Below are positions 1 through 8,909 of a stretch of 64,000 nt of DNA, one piece after another (positions within the stretch are counted from its first letter, which is position 1; every line of letters starts with the position of its first letter). The notes below the pieces were generated by a model. It searched no databases. It had not been told where the DNA came from and worked only from the letters and a program-made list of their open reading frames with translations. This DNA is from Bacillota bacterium (GTDB taxonomy: Bacteria > Bacillota > Clostridia > Lachnospirales > Lachnospiraceae): positions 124,001 to 188,000 of the forward strand of contig JAEWSH010000084.1 in assembly GCA_023398375.1 (NCBI GenBank), read 5' to 3'. The translations under genes and the position numbers were made by a program.

Positions 1-134
1 TTTTGCTACACACTTTTCTTCCCCCGCATTTGTGTAATGATAAAATGTGTAAACAAAAAATCTCCATTTTATCACGTATTTTATTTATAGCATATTTTAT
101 GCTTCCTAATCTTTATTATTTTCTTAAGAAATTA

Positions 135-944
135 TTAGTGTACTGAAATATGCAAACCTACACCTACCGGATGGATTGGAATTGCCTTATGGATCTCTGC
201 TTTTGCCTCAAAAGATACACAATGACAAGGATATAGATTACGAATTTTGTTTTTTTTGAAATATGATATGGTATTGCTCAATTGTTCTGATACAGTAAGT
301 AAATGGAATCCTCCGATAATACCAGCTATCCTCTCATCTTTACAGACTTTTTTGGCATATTCTGCTATATTGCAGATTCCGCTATGCGAACAACCTGTAA
401 TAATTGTAAGTCCTTCTTTCCCCTGATACACGATCGCACTGTCTTCTCTTACGTAATCCTCCTGTAATATTCCGTCAATACGGGTTTTTCCAATTATTTT
501 CTTCTTTTCAAATGTATTGGAATTCGGAATTTCTCCAAGAAAAATAAGATGCTCACTGATCCGAACAGGTTCTGTGGATAATAGTAAAGAGGTCAGCATT
601 CCCAATTCTTCTTTTGAAAAAGGCGCTCCTATATTTTCCCCTTCATACTCCTTTTTATTTAACGAATTCGGATGTGTCACAATGGTTTTACCCTGCAATA
701 GTCCATGCTGATGCAAGAACTTCAATCCTCTCGTATGATCATTATGACCATGTGAAAGACAAATAGTTGACACTTCTGTCATGTTTTTATGCAACGCCTC
801 TGCATTACGAATACAAATATCAGAATATCCCACATCCATCAGAATTTTCTGCTCTCCATCCTCCAGATAATAGCACACCCCGGGTTCGCCCAGATAATAT
901 TCATCAATAAAGGTATCATTATCAACCAGCACCGTTAATTCCAT
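135..944 (-). CDS. MBL-fold metallo-hydrolase (COG1237 type)
   Basis: 269-aa cytoplasmic protein of the metallo-beta-lactamase fold. The metal-binding HGHNDH motif is at residues 65-70. Later metal-ligand candidates are in TGCSHSG, GGFHLL and the C-terminal YPCHC. Length and the GGFH and PCHC motifs fit the COG1237 branch, often named 7,8-dihydropterin-6-yl-methyl-aminobenzene phosphate synthase, for which the reaction in bacteria is mostly unproven. The ATG start has GGGAG six bases upstream. It lies 120 bases downstream of deoD on the same strand, with a hairpin between, so it may be separately transcribed. The fold is certain; the substrate is not. Confidence 0.85.
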   Translation of the reverse strand: MELTVLVDNDTFIDEYYLGEPGVCYYLEDGEQKILMDVGYSDICIRNAEALHKNMTEVSTICLSHGHNDHTRGLKFLHQHGLLQGKTIVTHPNSLNKKEYEGENIGAPFSKEELGMLTSLLLSTEPVRISEHLIFLGEIPNSNTFEKKKIIGKTRIDGILQEDYVREDSAIVYQGKEGLTIITGCSHSGICNIAEYAKKVCKDERIAGIIGGFHLLTVSEQLSNTISYFKKNKIRNLYPCHCVSFEAKAEIHKAIPIHPVGVGLHISVH

Positions 945-964
945 TCTTTTCTCCCTTTCGTTAG

Positions 965-996
965 AAAAGGCATTCTCTTTTTTGAGAATACCTTTT
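965..996 (-). terminator. Hairpin between deoD and the MBL gene
   Basis: The arms AAAAGG-c-ATTCTC and GAGAAT-a-CCTTTT pair around a six-T loop (978-983). It sits about 70 bases past the deoD stop codon. The T run after the stem is only four bases on the minus strand and five on the plus, so this is a weak intrinsic terminator candidate. Confidence 0.45.
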
Positions 997-1067
997 TAGC
1001 TGCCACACATCATTCCCTCTTATGAGAATGTTCTATCACTCTTTCAGTGTAGATTTTTTTATGTTCT

Positions 1068-1784
1068 TTATGCTAATTCTAATGCTATTTCCATCATTTT
1101 GCCGAATCCGACCTGTCTGTCCTGTGCAGAAAGTTCTTCTCCGGTATACAAATGATCAGATATAGTAAGAAGACATAATGCTTTTTTACCTGCTCTTGCA
1201 GCATTCATATAGAGCGCTGCTGCTTCCATTTCTACAGCAAGTATTCCCATTTTCTTCCACAAATCATTTGCAGCAGCATCATCTGTATAGAATACATCCG
1301 ATGATAGAACATTACCAACTACCACTTTTGTTCCTTGTTCTTTTGCAATATCAATCGCTTTTTGCATTAATTCATAATTTGCGATGGGTGCAAAGGTACC
1401 CGGTAATTTGTATTGTGCGGCATAGTTGGAATTTGTACACGCTCCCATACCAATGACAACATCCATAACTTTTACTTCATCTGATATTCCACCCGCAGAA
1501 CCGATCCTGATAATGTTATCCACATCAAAAAAATGAAATAGTTCATAGGAATAGATACCTATGGATGGCATACCCATTCCACCACCCATAACAGATATTT
1601 TCTTTCCTTTGTACTCTCCTGTATATCCAAACATGTTTCTGACTGTATTAAAGCAGGTCACATTTTCTAAATATGTGTCTGCAATATATTTTGCTCTCAG
1701 CGGATCTCCCGGCATTAATACTGTTTTTGCAATATCTCCAGGTTTCGCTCCGTTATGCGGTGTAGGTACTGGTGAATTTCCCAT
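1068..1784 (-). CDS. deoD: Purine-nucleoside phosphorylase
   Basis: 238 aa, the usual length of the hexameric bacterial enzyme, which phosphorolyses purine (deoxy)nucleosides to base and (deoxy)ribose-1-phosphate. Visible family motifs are VLMPGDPLRAK near the N terminus (phosphate site), GGGMGMPSIGIYSYEL, AVEMEAAALY (nucleoside-binding Glu) and TISDHLYTGE with the catalytic Asp. The ATG follows GGAGG with an 8-base spacer. It stands alone rather than in a deo operon. About 150 bases of leader upstream hold alternative hairpins (listed separately). Identification is firm. Confidence 0.96.
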   Translation of the reverse strand: MGNSPVPTPHNGAKPGDIAKTVLMPGDPLRAKYIADTYLENVTCFNTVRNMFGYTGEYKGKKISVMGGGMGMPSIGIYSYELFHFFDVDNIIRIGSAGGISDEVKVMDVVIGMGACTNSNYAAQYKLPGTFAPIANYELMQKAIDIAKEQGTKVVVGNVLSSDVFYTDDAAANDLWKKMGILAVEMEAAALYMNAARAGKKALCLLTISDHLYTGEELSAQDRQVGFGKMMEIALELA

Positions 1785-1851
1785 ATCATTGTCCTCCTAA
1801 GATTATTTTTTAAGTTCGGTGGCATGCTGAAAAAGCTTCAAAGGTATTTTG

Positions 1852-1892
1852 ACTCCTGATACCTACGGATTGTTACGCACTTTGTGGTATCA
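1852..1892 (-). promoter_or_regulatory. Leader hairpin upstream of deoD
   Basis: TGATACC (1857-1863) and GGTATCA (1886-1892) form a perfect 7-bp inverted repeat with a 22-base loop in the deoD leader. On the minus-strand transcript the second arm, GGTAT, could instead pair with an ATACC located about 12 bases further toward deoD, so two exclusive hairpins are possible. No known riboswitch consensus was recognised. Confidence 0.3.
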
Positions 1893-1937
1893 CGCTATAT
1901 AGTATATCATAAAATAACCTTTTTCTTCCATCTATTT

Positions 1938-2930
1938 CTATAATAGCTCCTTATACAGATTTAATACATTTTTATAGAAAACTGCCTCTATTTCACTTTC
2001 ATGGAATCCCCGTTTTCTTAATTCTGCTTCCAATAACGGCAATTTGGAGCAATTATCCATTTCCAGATCTCCTCCTATACCGTCAAAATCAGAACCCAGG
2101 CCTATACAGGCGATACCTCCGATATTTCTTAAGTAACTTGCCTGTTCTGCCATTGCCTTTACCCGGCTTTTAGGCTCTTCTCCCTTTTCTGCATCATCCA
2201 AAAATTTGGCACAGTAATTCAGACCTGTCACACCGCCTCGCTCCGCTAATTTACGTACCATATCATCTGTCAGATTCCGGCAATGACCGCACAGTGCTCT
2301 GGCATTTGAATGACTTGCTACAAATGGCTTGTGTGTATATTGATACACATCGTAAAAACCCGCATCCGATAGGTGAGATACATCAACGATCATCCCCATC
2401 CTTTCCATTTCTTCCAAAAATACAATTCCTTGTTCCTTCAGGCCATTGACAGTATTGGATCTGCAGGAATCAGCCTGCTCTATGTCGCCAGGCACATAAT
2501 TGGGATATGCCAGCTCATTCTCATGATTCCACGTTAATGTCATCATTCGTGCACCCAGGCGATACAGCATATGAAGAACGCTGACATCACCTTTGCATAC
2601 TCCGCCTTCTTCTATTGTAAGCATTGCAGACATTTTTCCTTCTGCATGGTTTTTCTCAATCTCCGCATATGTTTTTACGATACCTATCACATCTTTGTTT
2701 TGCTCCATTTCCTGATAAAAAATATCTATCAGATCTATAACAGATTGTAACGGATCTTTTTTACTGGCAAGATTAACGAACATCGCAAAATTCTGTAATA
2801 AATAATCTCCTTTTTTCATTTTTTCCAAATCAATATGTAAATCGTTCTTTTTTAAAGTTATCTTCGTATTTTCCAAACATCCATACCATATTTCAGATAT
2901 CGTATCACAATGCATATCTACAACTTTCAT
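1938..2930 (-). CDS. Membrane dipeptidase family (peptidase M19)
   Basis: About 330 aa, a zinc dipeptidase of the renal dipeptidase family, expected to hydrolyse dipeptides including those with D residues. Metal-site motifs are visible: DMHCDT at the N terminus (HxD), TIEEGG (bridging Glu), DVSHLSD and ASHSNARALCGH (His ligands), then GLGSDFDGIGG near the C terminus. The frame stays open to 3023, but the start is set at 2930 because GGAG lies 8 bases before that ATG and the extension is not family-like. An ATG two codons upstream (2936) is the alternative. No signal peptide, so probably cytoplasmic. Confidence 0.9.
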   Translation of the reverse strand: MKVVDMHCDTISEIWYGCLENTKITLKKNDLHIDLEKMKKGDYLLQNFAMFVNLASKKDPLQSVIDLIDIFYQEMEQNKDVIGIVKTYAEIEKNHAEGKMSAMLTIEEGGVCKGDVSVLHMLYRLGARMMTLTWNHENELAYPNYVPGDIEQADSCRSNTVNGLKEQGIVFLEEMERMGMIVDVSHLSDAGFYDVYQYTHKPFVASHSNARALCGHCRNLTDDMVRKLAERGGVTGLNYCAKFLDDAEKGEEPKSRVKAMAEQASYLRNIGGIACIGLGSDFDGIGGDLEMDNCSKLPLLEAELRKRGFHESEIEAVFYKNVLNLYKELL

Positions 2931-3106
2931 ATCCATTACTCCATTTCTGTTTACTGTAAATAAAAAAATGATGCAGCATCGAAACATAAAGTCTTTTGCA
3001 AACATCATTGTTCTATATATCATAAATCACAGCCCCTTATCAGTCAAGATGTTTTCACTCTTCTTTTAATACGAATACGGCCGCAGACCATCACTTGTCA
3101 TGAATT

Positions 3107-3139
3107 GAGCTGCTCTGATTTCATTTCTCAGAGCAGCTC
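3107..3139. terminator. 12-bp perfect hairpin after the GH36 gene
   Basis: GAGCTGCTCTGA (3107-3118) pairs perfectly with TCAGAGCAGCTC (3128-3139). It begins a few bases beyond the stop codon of the alpha-galactosidase gene. The T run (3140-3145) is on the plus-strand side; on the minus strand the stem is followed by AATTC. For the minus-strand gene it is therefore more likely a 3'-end stabilising hairpin than a classical terminator. Confidence 0.5.
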
Positions 3140-3143
3140 TTTT

Positions 3144-5357
3144 TTAACTGCATTCTTTCATATGAAATAGTACTGATGCAAAATCTCCTATTCCCTTTGA
3201 CAATAGATTGCGATTTATTGGAATTCCGGCATACATCAGCTCGCAACCATAAAATTTTTGTATTACGTCAAAAATATGCACCTCATACAATTTCTCTTCA
3301 TCCAGACCTGTCATTCTGAAACGGAGCCATCCGGCATTCACATGATTCAATTGCTGATAATATGCCGCTATTGCTTCTGATTTATCTTCCGATACGACAA
3401 TCCATGCAGTGTCATTATCTTCAAACGGGCTTTTAATTCTGTAAAAAACTCCCTGTTGAATCAATTTACGGTATTGCTTATAATATGCAATCTGTTCCTT
3501 TACTGCCTGCAGCTCTTCCTTGGATAATTGATTCAGATCCAGTTCATAACCAAAAGCACCAAAGAAAGCAACATTTGCTCTTGTACTGATAGGCGTAACA
3601 CGATCCAGCTGGTGATTCGGTACTGCAGACACATGTGCACCTATCGTTGAAATTGGGTAAACAAGGCTTGTACCATACTGAATTTTAAGTCTTTCAGAAG
3701 CATCCGTATCATCACTGCACCAGGTCTGTGGCGCGAAATATAACATTCCGGGATCAAACCTTGCCCCACCGCTGGAACAGGATTCAAACAGAATTTCCGG
3801 ATATTTTGTTGTCAATCTTGTGTATAAATCATAGACTCCAAGAATATATCTGTGCATAACTTTACCTTGTTCGCAAGGTGCAGCAGCTCTGGAAAAGCAT
3901 TCTGTAATGTAGCGGTTCATATCCCACTTAATATACGATATTTTTGACTCACTGATGACGTTATCCAGCATTTTATAAATATAATCAACTACTTCTTTTC
4001 TGGAATAATCCAATACATGCTGCTGTCTGCTTGGACTTTCAAAACGTTCCGGTGTGGAAATTATCCAATCCGGATGCGTCCTGTACAAATTGCTATCTTT
4101 GTTTACCATCTCGGGTTCAATCCACAGTCCGAATTTCATGCCCAACTCTTCTACGTTCCTTGAGAGTCCGGAAATTCCATTCGGAAGTTTTATATGATTT
4201 ACATACCAGTCCCCAAGTCCCTGGTCGTCGTCATTTCTGATGCCAAACCACCCATCATCCAAGACAAATAATTCCACTCCTGCTTCTTTTGCTTTTGCAG
4301 CAATACGTAAAATATCGTATTCACTAAAATCCATATACGTAGCTTCCCAGTTATTAAGCAGTACCGGTCGTTCCTTGTCCCTCCAATATCCTCTCACCAA
4401 TCTGGTTCGATACAAAGTATGATATGCCTGGCTCATTTGATTCATACCATGCGAAGAATATACCATAACCGCTTCTGGTGTCTGAAAACATTCTCCCTGC
4501 TGCAATTGCCAGCTGAATGTCTCCGGATGAATTCCCATCATCACTCGTGTCGTATCATGAGAACACACTTCTATCTGTCCCAAAAAACTGCCGCTATATA
4601 CAAGACTGAAGCCATAAATTTCTCCTTCCTCCTCTGTCGTACTTTTTCTTTTCAATGCTAAAAAAGGATTGTGTTCCGCACTGCTTGCCCCACGCATACT
4701 ATATATGGATTGTACTCCCTGTTCCAATGGACGAGTCTTTAGATGCCGCTCTCTTGCCCACGCACCGGACAAATGTATCATATCGTATTCTTTGTCAGGA
4801 AGATCTACACTAATACTCATGGCATTCTGCAATATAATTGGTTGTTTTCCTTTATGAACATATTTTGCATGTCTTGTGATAACCGGAAGATCCTCATAAA
4901 TGGTATATGTCAATATCAGATCTGTATCTATTACTTTATCATATAATCTGATTTCAATACTTGTCGCCTCTTTTTTGTTTTCAACATAGGTTGCCGGAAG
5001 CGGTTCTATCTTTTTCTTTCCTTCATAAATAGAGTGTGTTGCATATTCAAATTTTGTGATTCTGCTGCCATTCTCCTGCTCAATTGTACAGGCCCCGTAA
5101 CGGTAATCTCCTGTTCCATAAGAAGGATATTCCTGTTTTGTATATTGAAGACAAAGTGCAGACGGTGCCACTGCCGCAAGTGCTGCTAGTGGTCTTGGCA
5201 TTTCTTCATGCAGATAGACAAAAGATTCTCTGTCTTTTAAATGTTTTCCATAATATAGATTACCTAATTGTCCATTTTCCATAATTTCAATAATATAGCT
5301 GATCTGCTGGTTATAAATATGAAATTCTTTTGATGATTTATGATATATAATTGGCAT
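3144..5357 (-). CDS. Alpha-galactosidase, GH36
   Basis: 737 aa, the size of AgaA/RafA-type GH36 enzymes that release galactose from melibiose, raffinose and related alpha-galactosides. The nucleophile motif YIKWDMNRY places the catalytic Asp at residue 479; WCSDDTDASERLKIQYG places the acid/base Asp near 549. An N-terminal beta-sandwich (about 1-320), the TIM barrel and a C-terminal beta domain follow the family order. There is no signal peptide, so it acts in the cytoplasm on imported sugar. It is the last gene of the ABC operon, 17 bases after the upstream permease. Family is certain; exact oligosaccharide preference is not. Confidence 0.95.
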   Translation of the reverse strand: MPIIYHKSSKEFHIYNQQISYIIEIMENGQLGNLYYGKHLKDRESFVYLHEEMPRPLAALAAVAPSALCLQYTKQEYPSYGTGDYRYGACTIEQENGSRITKFEYATHSIYEGKKKIEPLPATYVENKKEATSIEIRLYDKVIDTDLILTYTIYEDLPVITRHAKYVHKGKQPIILQNAMSISVDLPDKEYDMIHLSGAWARERHLKTRPLEQGVQSIYSMRGASSAEHNPFLALKRKSTTEEEGEIYGFSLVYSGSFLGQIEVCSHDTTRVMMGIHPETFSWQLQQGECFQTPEAVMVYSSHGMNQMSQAYHTLYRTRLVRGYWRDKERPVLLNNWEATYMDFSEYDILRIAAKAKEAGVELFVLDDGWFGIRNDDDQGLGDWYVNHIKLPNGISGLSRNVEELGMKFGLWIEPEMVNKDSNLYRTHPDWIISTPERFESPSRQQHVLDYSRKEVVDYIYKMLDNVISESKISYIKWDMNRYITECFSRAAAPCEQGKVMHRYILGVYDLYTRLTTKYPEILFESCSSGGARFDPGMLYFAPQTWCSDDTDASERLKIQYGTSLVYPISTIGAHVSAVPNHQLDRVTPISTRANVAFFGAFGYELDLNQLSKEELQAVKEQIAYYKQYRKLIQQGVFYRIKSPFEDNDTAWIVVSEDKSEAIAAYYQQLNHVNAGWLRFRMTGLDEEKLYEVHIFDVIQKFYGCELMYAGIPINRNLLSKGIGDFASVLFHMKECS

Positions 5358-5374
5358 CTTACCACTCCTGTCTT

Positions 5375-6205
5375 TTATAATTTACCGCCCGATGTTGCGA
5401 TACCTTCAATGAACTGTTTCTGGAATAAAATATAAATCACTACCATTGGAATACAGGCAAGTAAAGAAGCTGCCATTAATTCCGGATAGTTCGCCACAAA
5501 TTGTCCCTGCAGCTTTGCAAGTGCAGCTGAAAGAGGCATCGTTGCCTGATCCGTATTGACCACCAATGGCCACATTAAGTCCTTGAAAGCAAATAAGGCA
5601 GTAAAAATGCCAAGTGCTACCATAGAAGACTTTGTAAGCGGTGCCATAACATAGAGAAAGGTCTGACCTATATTGCAGCCATCTAATCTGGCTGCCTCCT
5701 CCAGTTCTTTTGGCAGTCCCATGAATGCCTGACGTAACAGAAATGTGCCAAATGCTGTCACAAGTCCCGGAAATATAAGTGCGAACATCGTATTTAACAT
5801 GTTTAATTTACTTACCATAAGGTACTGTGGAATAATAAATATCTGAGCAGGAACCATCATCTGAAATAACACCAATGAAAAAGCAAAATTCTTCCCTCTG
5901 AAATGCAGCCTTCCAAAAGCGTAGCCAGCCATTGTAGCTGTTAAGACCGCACATAACACGCGCCCTGCTATCAAGGCAAGTGTATTCCAATATAATTTCA
6001 TAAAATTCATCTTACTGATTACTGATGTAAATGCATCTGTTCTCCACACAGAAGGAAAAATAATAAATGGATTCATCTGTGTAGACTCTGATATTGATTT
6101 AAACGATGTCAAAATCATCCATAAAAACGGAACTATCATAATGACCGCACCAATGAATAGTACTAAGTGAATCATCACTGTTATGATTACTTTTTTCTGA
6201 TTCAT
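5375..6205 (-). CDS. Sugar ABC transporter permease, MalG type
   Basis: 276-aa inner-membrane permease with six hydrophobic segments. The EAA coupling loop EEAARLDGCNIGQTF is at about residues 169-183, where it would dock on the ATPase. It follows the MalF-type permease by 15 bases and precedes the GH36 enzyme by 17. No ATP-binding subunit is encoded here, so a shared MsmK-type ATPase elsewhere is likely (established for many Firmicute sugar importers). The substrate is inferred from the linked alpha-galactosidase. Confidence 0.94.
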   Translation of the reverse strand: MNQKKVIITVMIHLVLFIGAVIMIVPFLWMILTSFKSISESTQMNPFIIFPSVWRTDAFTSVISKMNFMKLYWNTLALIAGRVLCAVLTATMAGYAFGRLHFRGKNFAFSLVLFQMMVPAQIFIIPQYLMVSKLNMLNTMFALIFPGLVTAFGTFLLRQAFMGLPKELEEAARLDGCNIGQTFLYVMAPLTKSSMVALGIFTALFAFKDLMWPLVVNTDQATMPLSAALAKLQGQFVANYPELMAASLLACIPMVVIYILFQKQFIEGIATSGGKL

Positions 6206-6220
6206 TTTACTTCCTCCTCT

Positions 6221-7132
6221 CTAATTATAATTGACCCACCTCTTCTGACATATCATTTGAATTACCGTAACAATCATAATAACTACAAGTAATAACATTA
6301 CTATTGCTGAACCGTAGCCTTTATTAGATTCTATAAAAGAATATTTGTAGAATAGGTAAACAAGTGATTGTGTCTTTGAAAATGCAGGGTTATTCTTATC
6401 AAGCATCATATAAATAACATCAAATACCTGTAATGCACCTATGATTCTTGTAACACTGACAAAAAACATAGTCGGAGAAATCAGCGGTAACGTTATATTA
6501 AAAAATTGTTTGATCGGGCTGGCACCATCGATTTCGGCTGCTTCATAATAATCTCTTGGGATTTCCTGCAGTCCGGCTAAGAATAGTACCATATTGTAAC
6601 CAATAACGGACCAAATACCAACTGCCGCAATTGATATGTAAGTAATATTAGGATTTGATATCCAGTTTACGGACTTTAGTCCAATTATATTAAGTATATG
6701 GTTCAAGAGGCCGAATTCCGTATTGTATAACCATCTCCACACCATAGCAACTGCAGCAGGGGCTGCGACCATAGGTAAGAAATAGATGGTTCTGTAAACC
6801 GTGCGTCCTTTCATCTTGCGATTTAACAATACTGCAAGTACAATTGCAATTGCGATAGATACCGGAACTTCCACAATTGCATATTTAAACGTATTCATAA
6901 GTGCCTGCCACACATCTGAATCAGCAAACATTCTTTTATAATTATTCAATCCTACAAAAATATTCCCTTTACCAAACGCACCTGTTTTAAAAAAGCTTTG
7001 GTAAATGGTCTGAAATATAGGAATTATATTCAATATCATTAATCCAGTCATTGTTGGTAAAATGAATAACCAACCCCATATAAATTCGTTTCTTTTCTGA
7101 TTTGTTCCTCTATATTTTACTTGTTCAGGCAT
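6221..7132 (-). CDS. Sugar ABC transporter permease, MalF type
   Basis: 303-aa membrane permease partnering the MalG-type protein. It has a cytoplasmic N terminus, a first transmembrane segment at about 17-40 and five more. The EAA loop YYEAAEIDGASPIKQFF is near residues 195-211. Between it and the binding-protein gene lies a strong hairpin that probably lowers permease expression relative to the binding protein. Together with the binding protein it should import alpha-galactosides. Confidence 0.94.
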   Translation of the reverse strand: MPEQVKYRGTNQKRNEFIWGWLFILPTMTGLMILNIIPIFQTIYQSFFKTGAFGKGNIFVGLNNYKRMFADSDVWQALMNTFKYAIVEVPVSIAIAIVLAVLLNRKMKGRTVYRTIYFLPMVAAPAAVAMVWRWLYNTEFGLLNHILNIIGLKSVNWISNPNITYISIAAVGIWSVIGYNMVLFLAGLQEIPRDYYEAAEIDGASPIKQFFNITLPLISPTMFFVSVTRIIGALQVFDVIYMMLDKNNPAFSKTQSLVYLFYKYSFIESNKGYGSAIVMLLLVVIMIVTVIQMICQKRWVNYN

Positions 7133-7190
7133 ATCTTTTCATCTCCTTTTCATTGCAACCATACTTTTACAACGCAAAGTTCTATTGAAA

Positions 7191-7223
7191 GGGCAGGCTT
7201 TTTCTTTTCGTGTAAGCCTGCCC
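7191..7223 (-). terminator. Intercistronic hairpin after the binding-protein gene
   Basis: GGGCAGGCTT (7191-7200) and AAGCCTGCCC (7214-7223) form a perfect 10-bp stem with a 13-base loop between the binding-protein and permease genes. On the minus strand the stem is followed by a short TTTCAATAG, so termination would be partial. Such hairpins commonly set the high ratio of binding protein to permease. Confidence 0.6.
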
Positions 7224-7248
7224 TCTTCTTTACATAGCTAACTGCTAT

Positions 7249-8598
7249 CTACTCTTCCGCTAAATCACTGTTCATTTCTGCTGCAATTTCTTTACATACA
7301 GTTGCTGTATCTTTTGTACCTGTCCATGCATCAATTAATTTTTCTGAAATCATATCTTCCCAAACAGTGGTATGTTTTGAGTAAGGTCTGATTACCATAT
7401 CTTTTGTCATATCCAAATATGCCTGAAGGTTAAAGTCCGGATATGCCTTGATCCAGTTTTTCTCTGTGCCTTCATATGCAGAAATTACAATACCAAGATC
7501 AGATTGTTTTTGCTGTGCTTCTTTTGAGCCTAAGTATTCAATCAATGCCCATGCCTCATCAGGCTTATCTGTATTCGCTGATGCTGCCCATCCAAGTCCA
7601 TTATAAATGGATACTCTTCTACCTGTTGTTGCATCTTTTGGCAATACTGCCACATCGCAATTTGCTTTTACATAATCATTGTTACACAGATTTGCAAGCA
7701 TCCAGGAACCCTGTGTTACCATAGCAACTTTACCTGCTTCAAATAAAGCTTCATTATTATTCTCAGAAATGACTTCATAGCTTGGTGTCAGTCCATCCTT
7801 TACAAGATCTGTAAAAAATTCTACCGCTTTGATTGTATTAGGGTTATCCATACCTGATGCTGTTTTATCAGCATTAATAATTTCTCCACCCATATCATAC
7901 ACCAAATTATACCAGCCTTCCTGATTGGTACCCGTCTTTAAGGTATATCCAAACTGACTTCCATCCTCTTTTGTTAATTTCTCACACGCTGCTCTAAAAT
8001 CATCCCATGTCCATGTATCATTCGGATAAGCTACACCGGCTTCATCAAACATTGTTTTGTTATACCAGAGCGCAATGGTATCAAAATCTTTCGGTACTGC
8101 ATATTGCTTTCCATCCCAATTATAGATTCCGACAATATCTTTTGGGAATTTGTCCATTTCAACTTTTTTACTTCCTGCGATTTTATCTGTTAAGTCAAGC
8201 AGCATCTCATATTCTGAGTATTTTGAAATCTCATTGGAGTGCATCCAGAATACATCCGGCAGAGATCCTCCTGTTGCACCAGCCTCCAGCATGGTCCAAT
8301 ATTGATCCCAAGGCGTTACCTGAATTTGTGCTTTAATTCCCGTTTCAGCTGTAAAATCTGCAAGAATTTTTGTCAGACCCGGTTCTTGATTGGTATCCCA
8401 GATCGCAACTGACAGTGTATCAGGTGATACTTCTGCGACCTCCGTAGTACCTTCCGCTGCAGCACCTTCTGTTGTTGTATTTTCTGTCGTTGTTACATCC
8501 TTGCTTTCTCCTGCAGTTGGCTTTGAACTGCCGCATCCTGCTAATGAAAATGTCATTACGGATGCAAGTACAATTACTAAGACTTTTTTTAATTTCAT
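7249..8598 (-). CDS. Sugar ABC transporter substrate-binding lipoprotein
   Basis: 449 aa. A lipoprotein signal with lipobox FSLAGC puts the lipidated Cys at residue 22. A Thr/Glu-rich linker (about 25-60) precedes the bacterial solute-binding type 1 fold (COG1653), with motifs such as GKQYAVPKDFDTIALWYNK and the late GWAASANTDKPDEAW. It should sit on the outer face of the membrane and capture the sugar. The start has GGGAGG upstream. It is first in the four-gene operon and divergent from the AraC gene, whose product probably controls it. Substrate (melibiose, raffinose or stachyose class) is inferred from the GH36 enzyme. Confidence 0.93.
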   Translation of the reverse strand: MKLKKVLVIVLASVMTFSLAGCGSSKPTAGESKDVTTTENTTTEGAAAEGTTEVAEVSPDTLSVAIWDTNQEPGLTKILADFTAETGIKAQIQVTPWDQYWTMLEAGATGGSLPDVFWMHSNEISKYSEYEMLLDLTDKIAGSKKVEMDKFPKDIVGIYNWDGKQYAVPKDFDTIALWYNKTMFDEAGVAYPNDTWTWDDFRAACEKLTKEDGSQFGYTLKTGTNQEGWYNLVYDMGGEIINADKTASGMDNPNTIKAVEFFTDLVKDGLTPSYEVISENNNEALFEAGKVAMVTQGSWMLANLCNNDYVKANCDVAVLPKDATTGRRVSIYNGLGWAASANTDKPDEAWALIEYLGSKEAQQKQSDLGIVISAYEGTEKNWIKAYPDFNLQAYLDMTKDMVIRPYSKHTTVWEDMISEKLIDAWTGTKDTATVCKEIAAEMNSDLAEE

Positions 8599-8909
8599 TG
8601 TTTTCCTCCCTTTTGCTGATAACTCACGATTGTTACTTGTTGTAGAGATTTACCTTTTTTAGTTAATATGTATACCCACATTTAACTTATACACATTGTA
8701 CTATACAAAATACATATAAACCATGTCTTAATGTCTGATTTCTATAGCTTTTTGTGGTATTTTTAGTTAAAATAACGACATTATACCATATTTCATGGCA
8801 TAATGTCGTCACTTTTACTATTTCTTTATTTGATTTCATACCGGAGTAGTTTATGCTATACTAAATATGTAATTACAACTGTTGGGGAAGAATAATAGGG
8901 GATTCAGAT
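8599..8909. promoter_or_regulatory. Divergent control region, alpha-galactoside operon and araC-type gene
   Basis: 311 bases without a gene. It holds an inverted repeat of 15-bp arms with one mismatch, ACGACATTATACCAT (8775-8789) and ATGGCATAATGTCGT (8795-8809), separated by five bases. An extended -10 box TGCTATACT (8854-8862) lies about 48 bases before the AraC start. The repeat is a good operator candidate for both directions. No clear -35/-10 pair was found for the binding-protein gene. Confidence 0.5.

Noticed and set aside
1037..1056. Hairpin CACT/AGTG followed by Ts on the plus strand
   Set aside because: Only a 4-bp stem and no plus-strand gene ends nearby.
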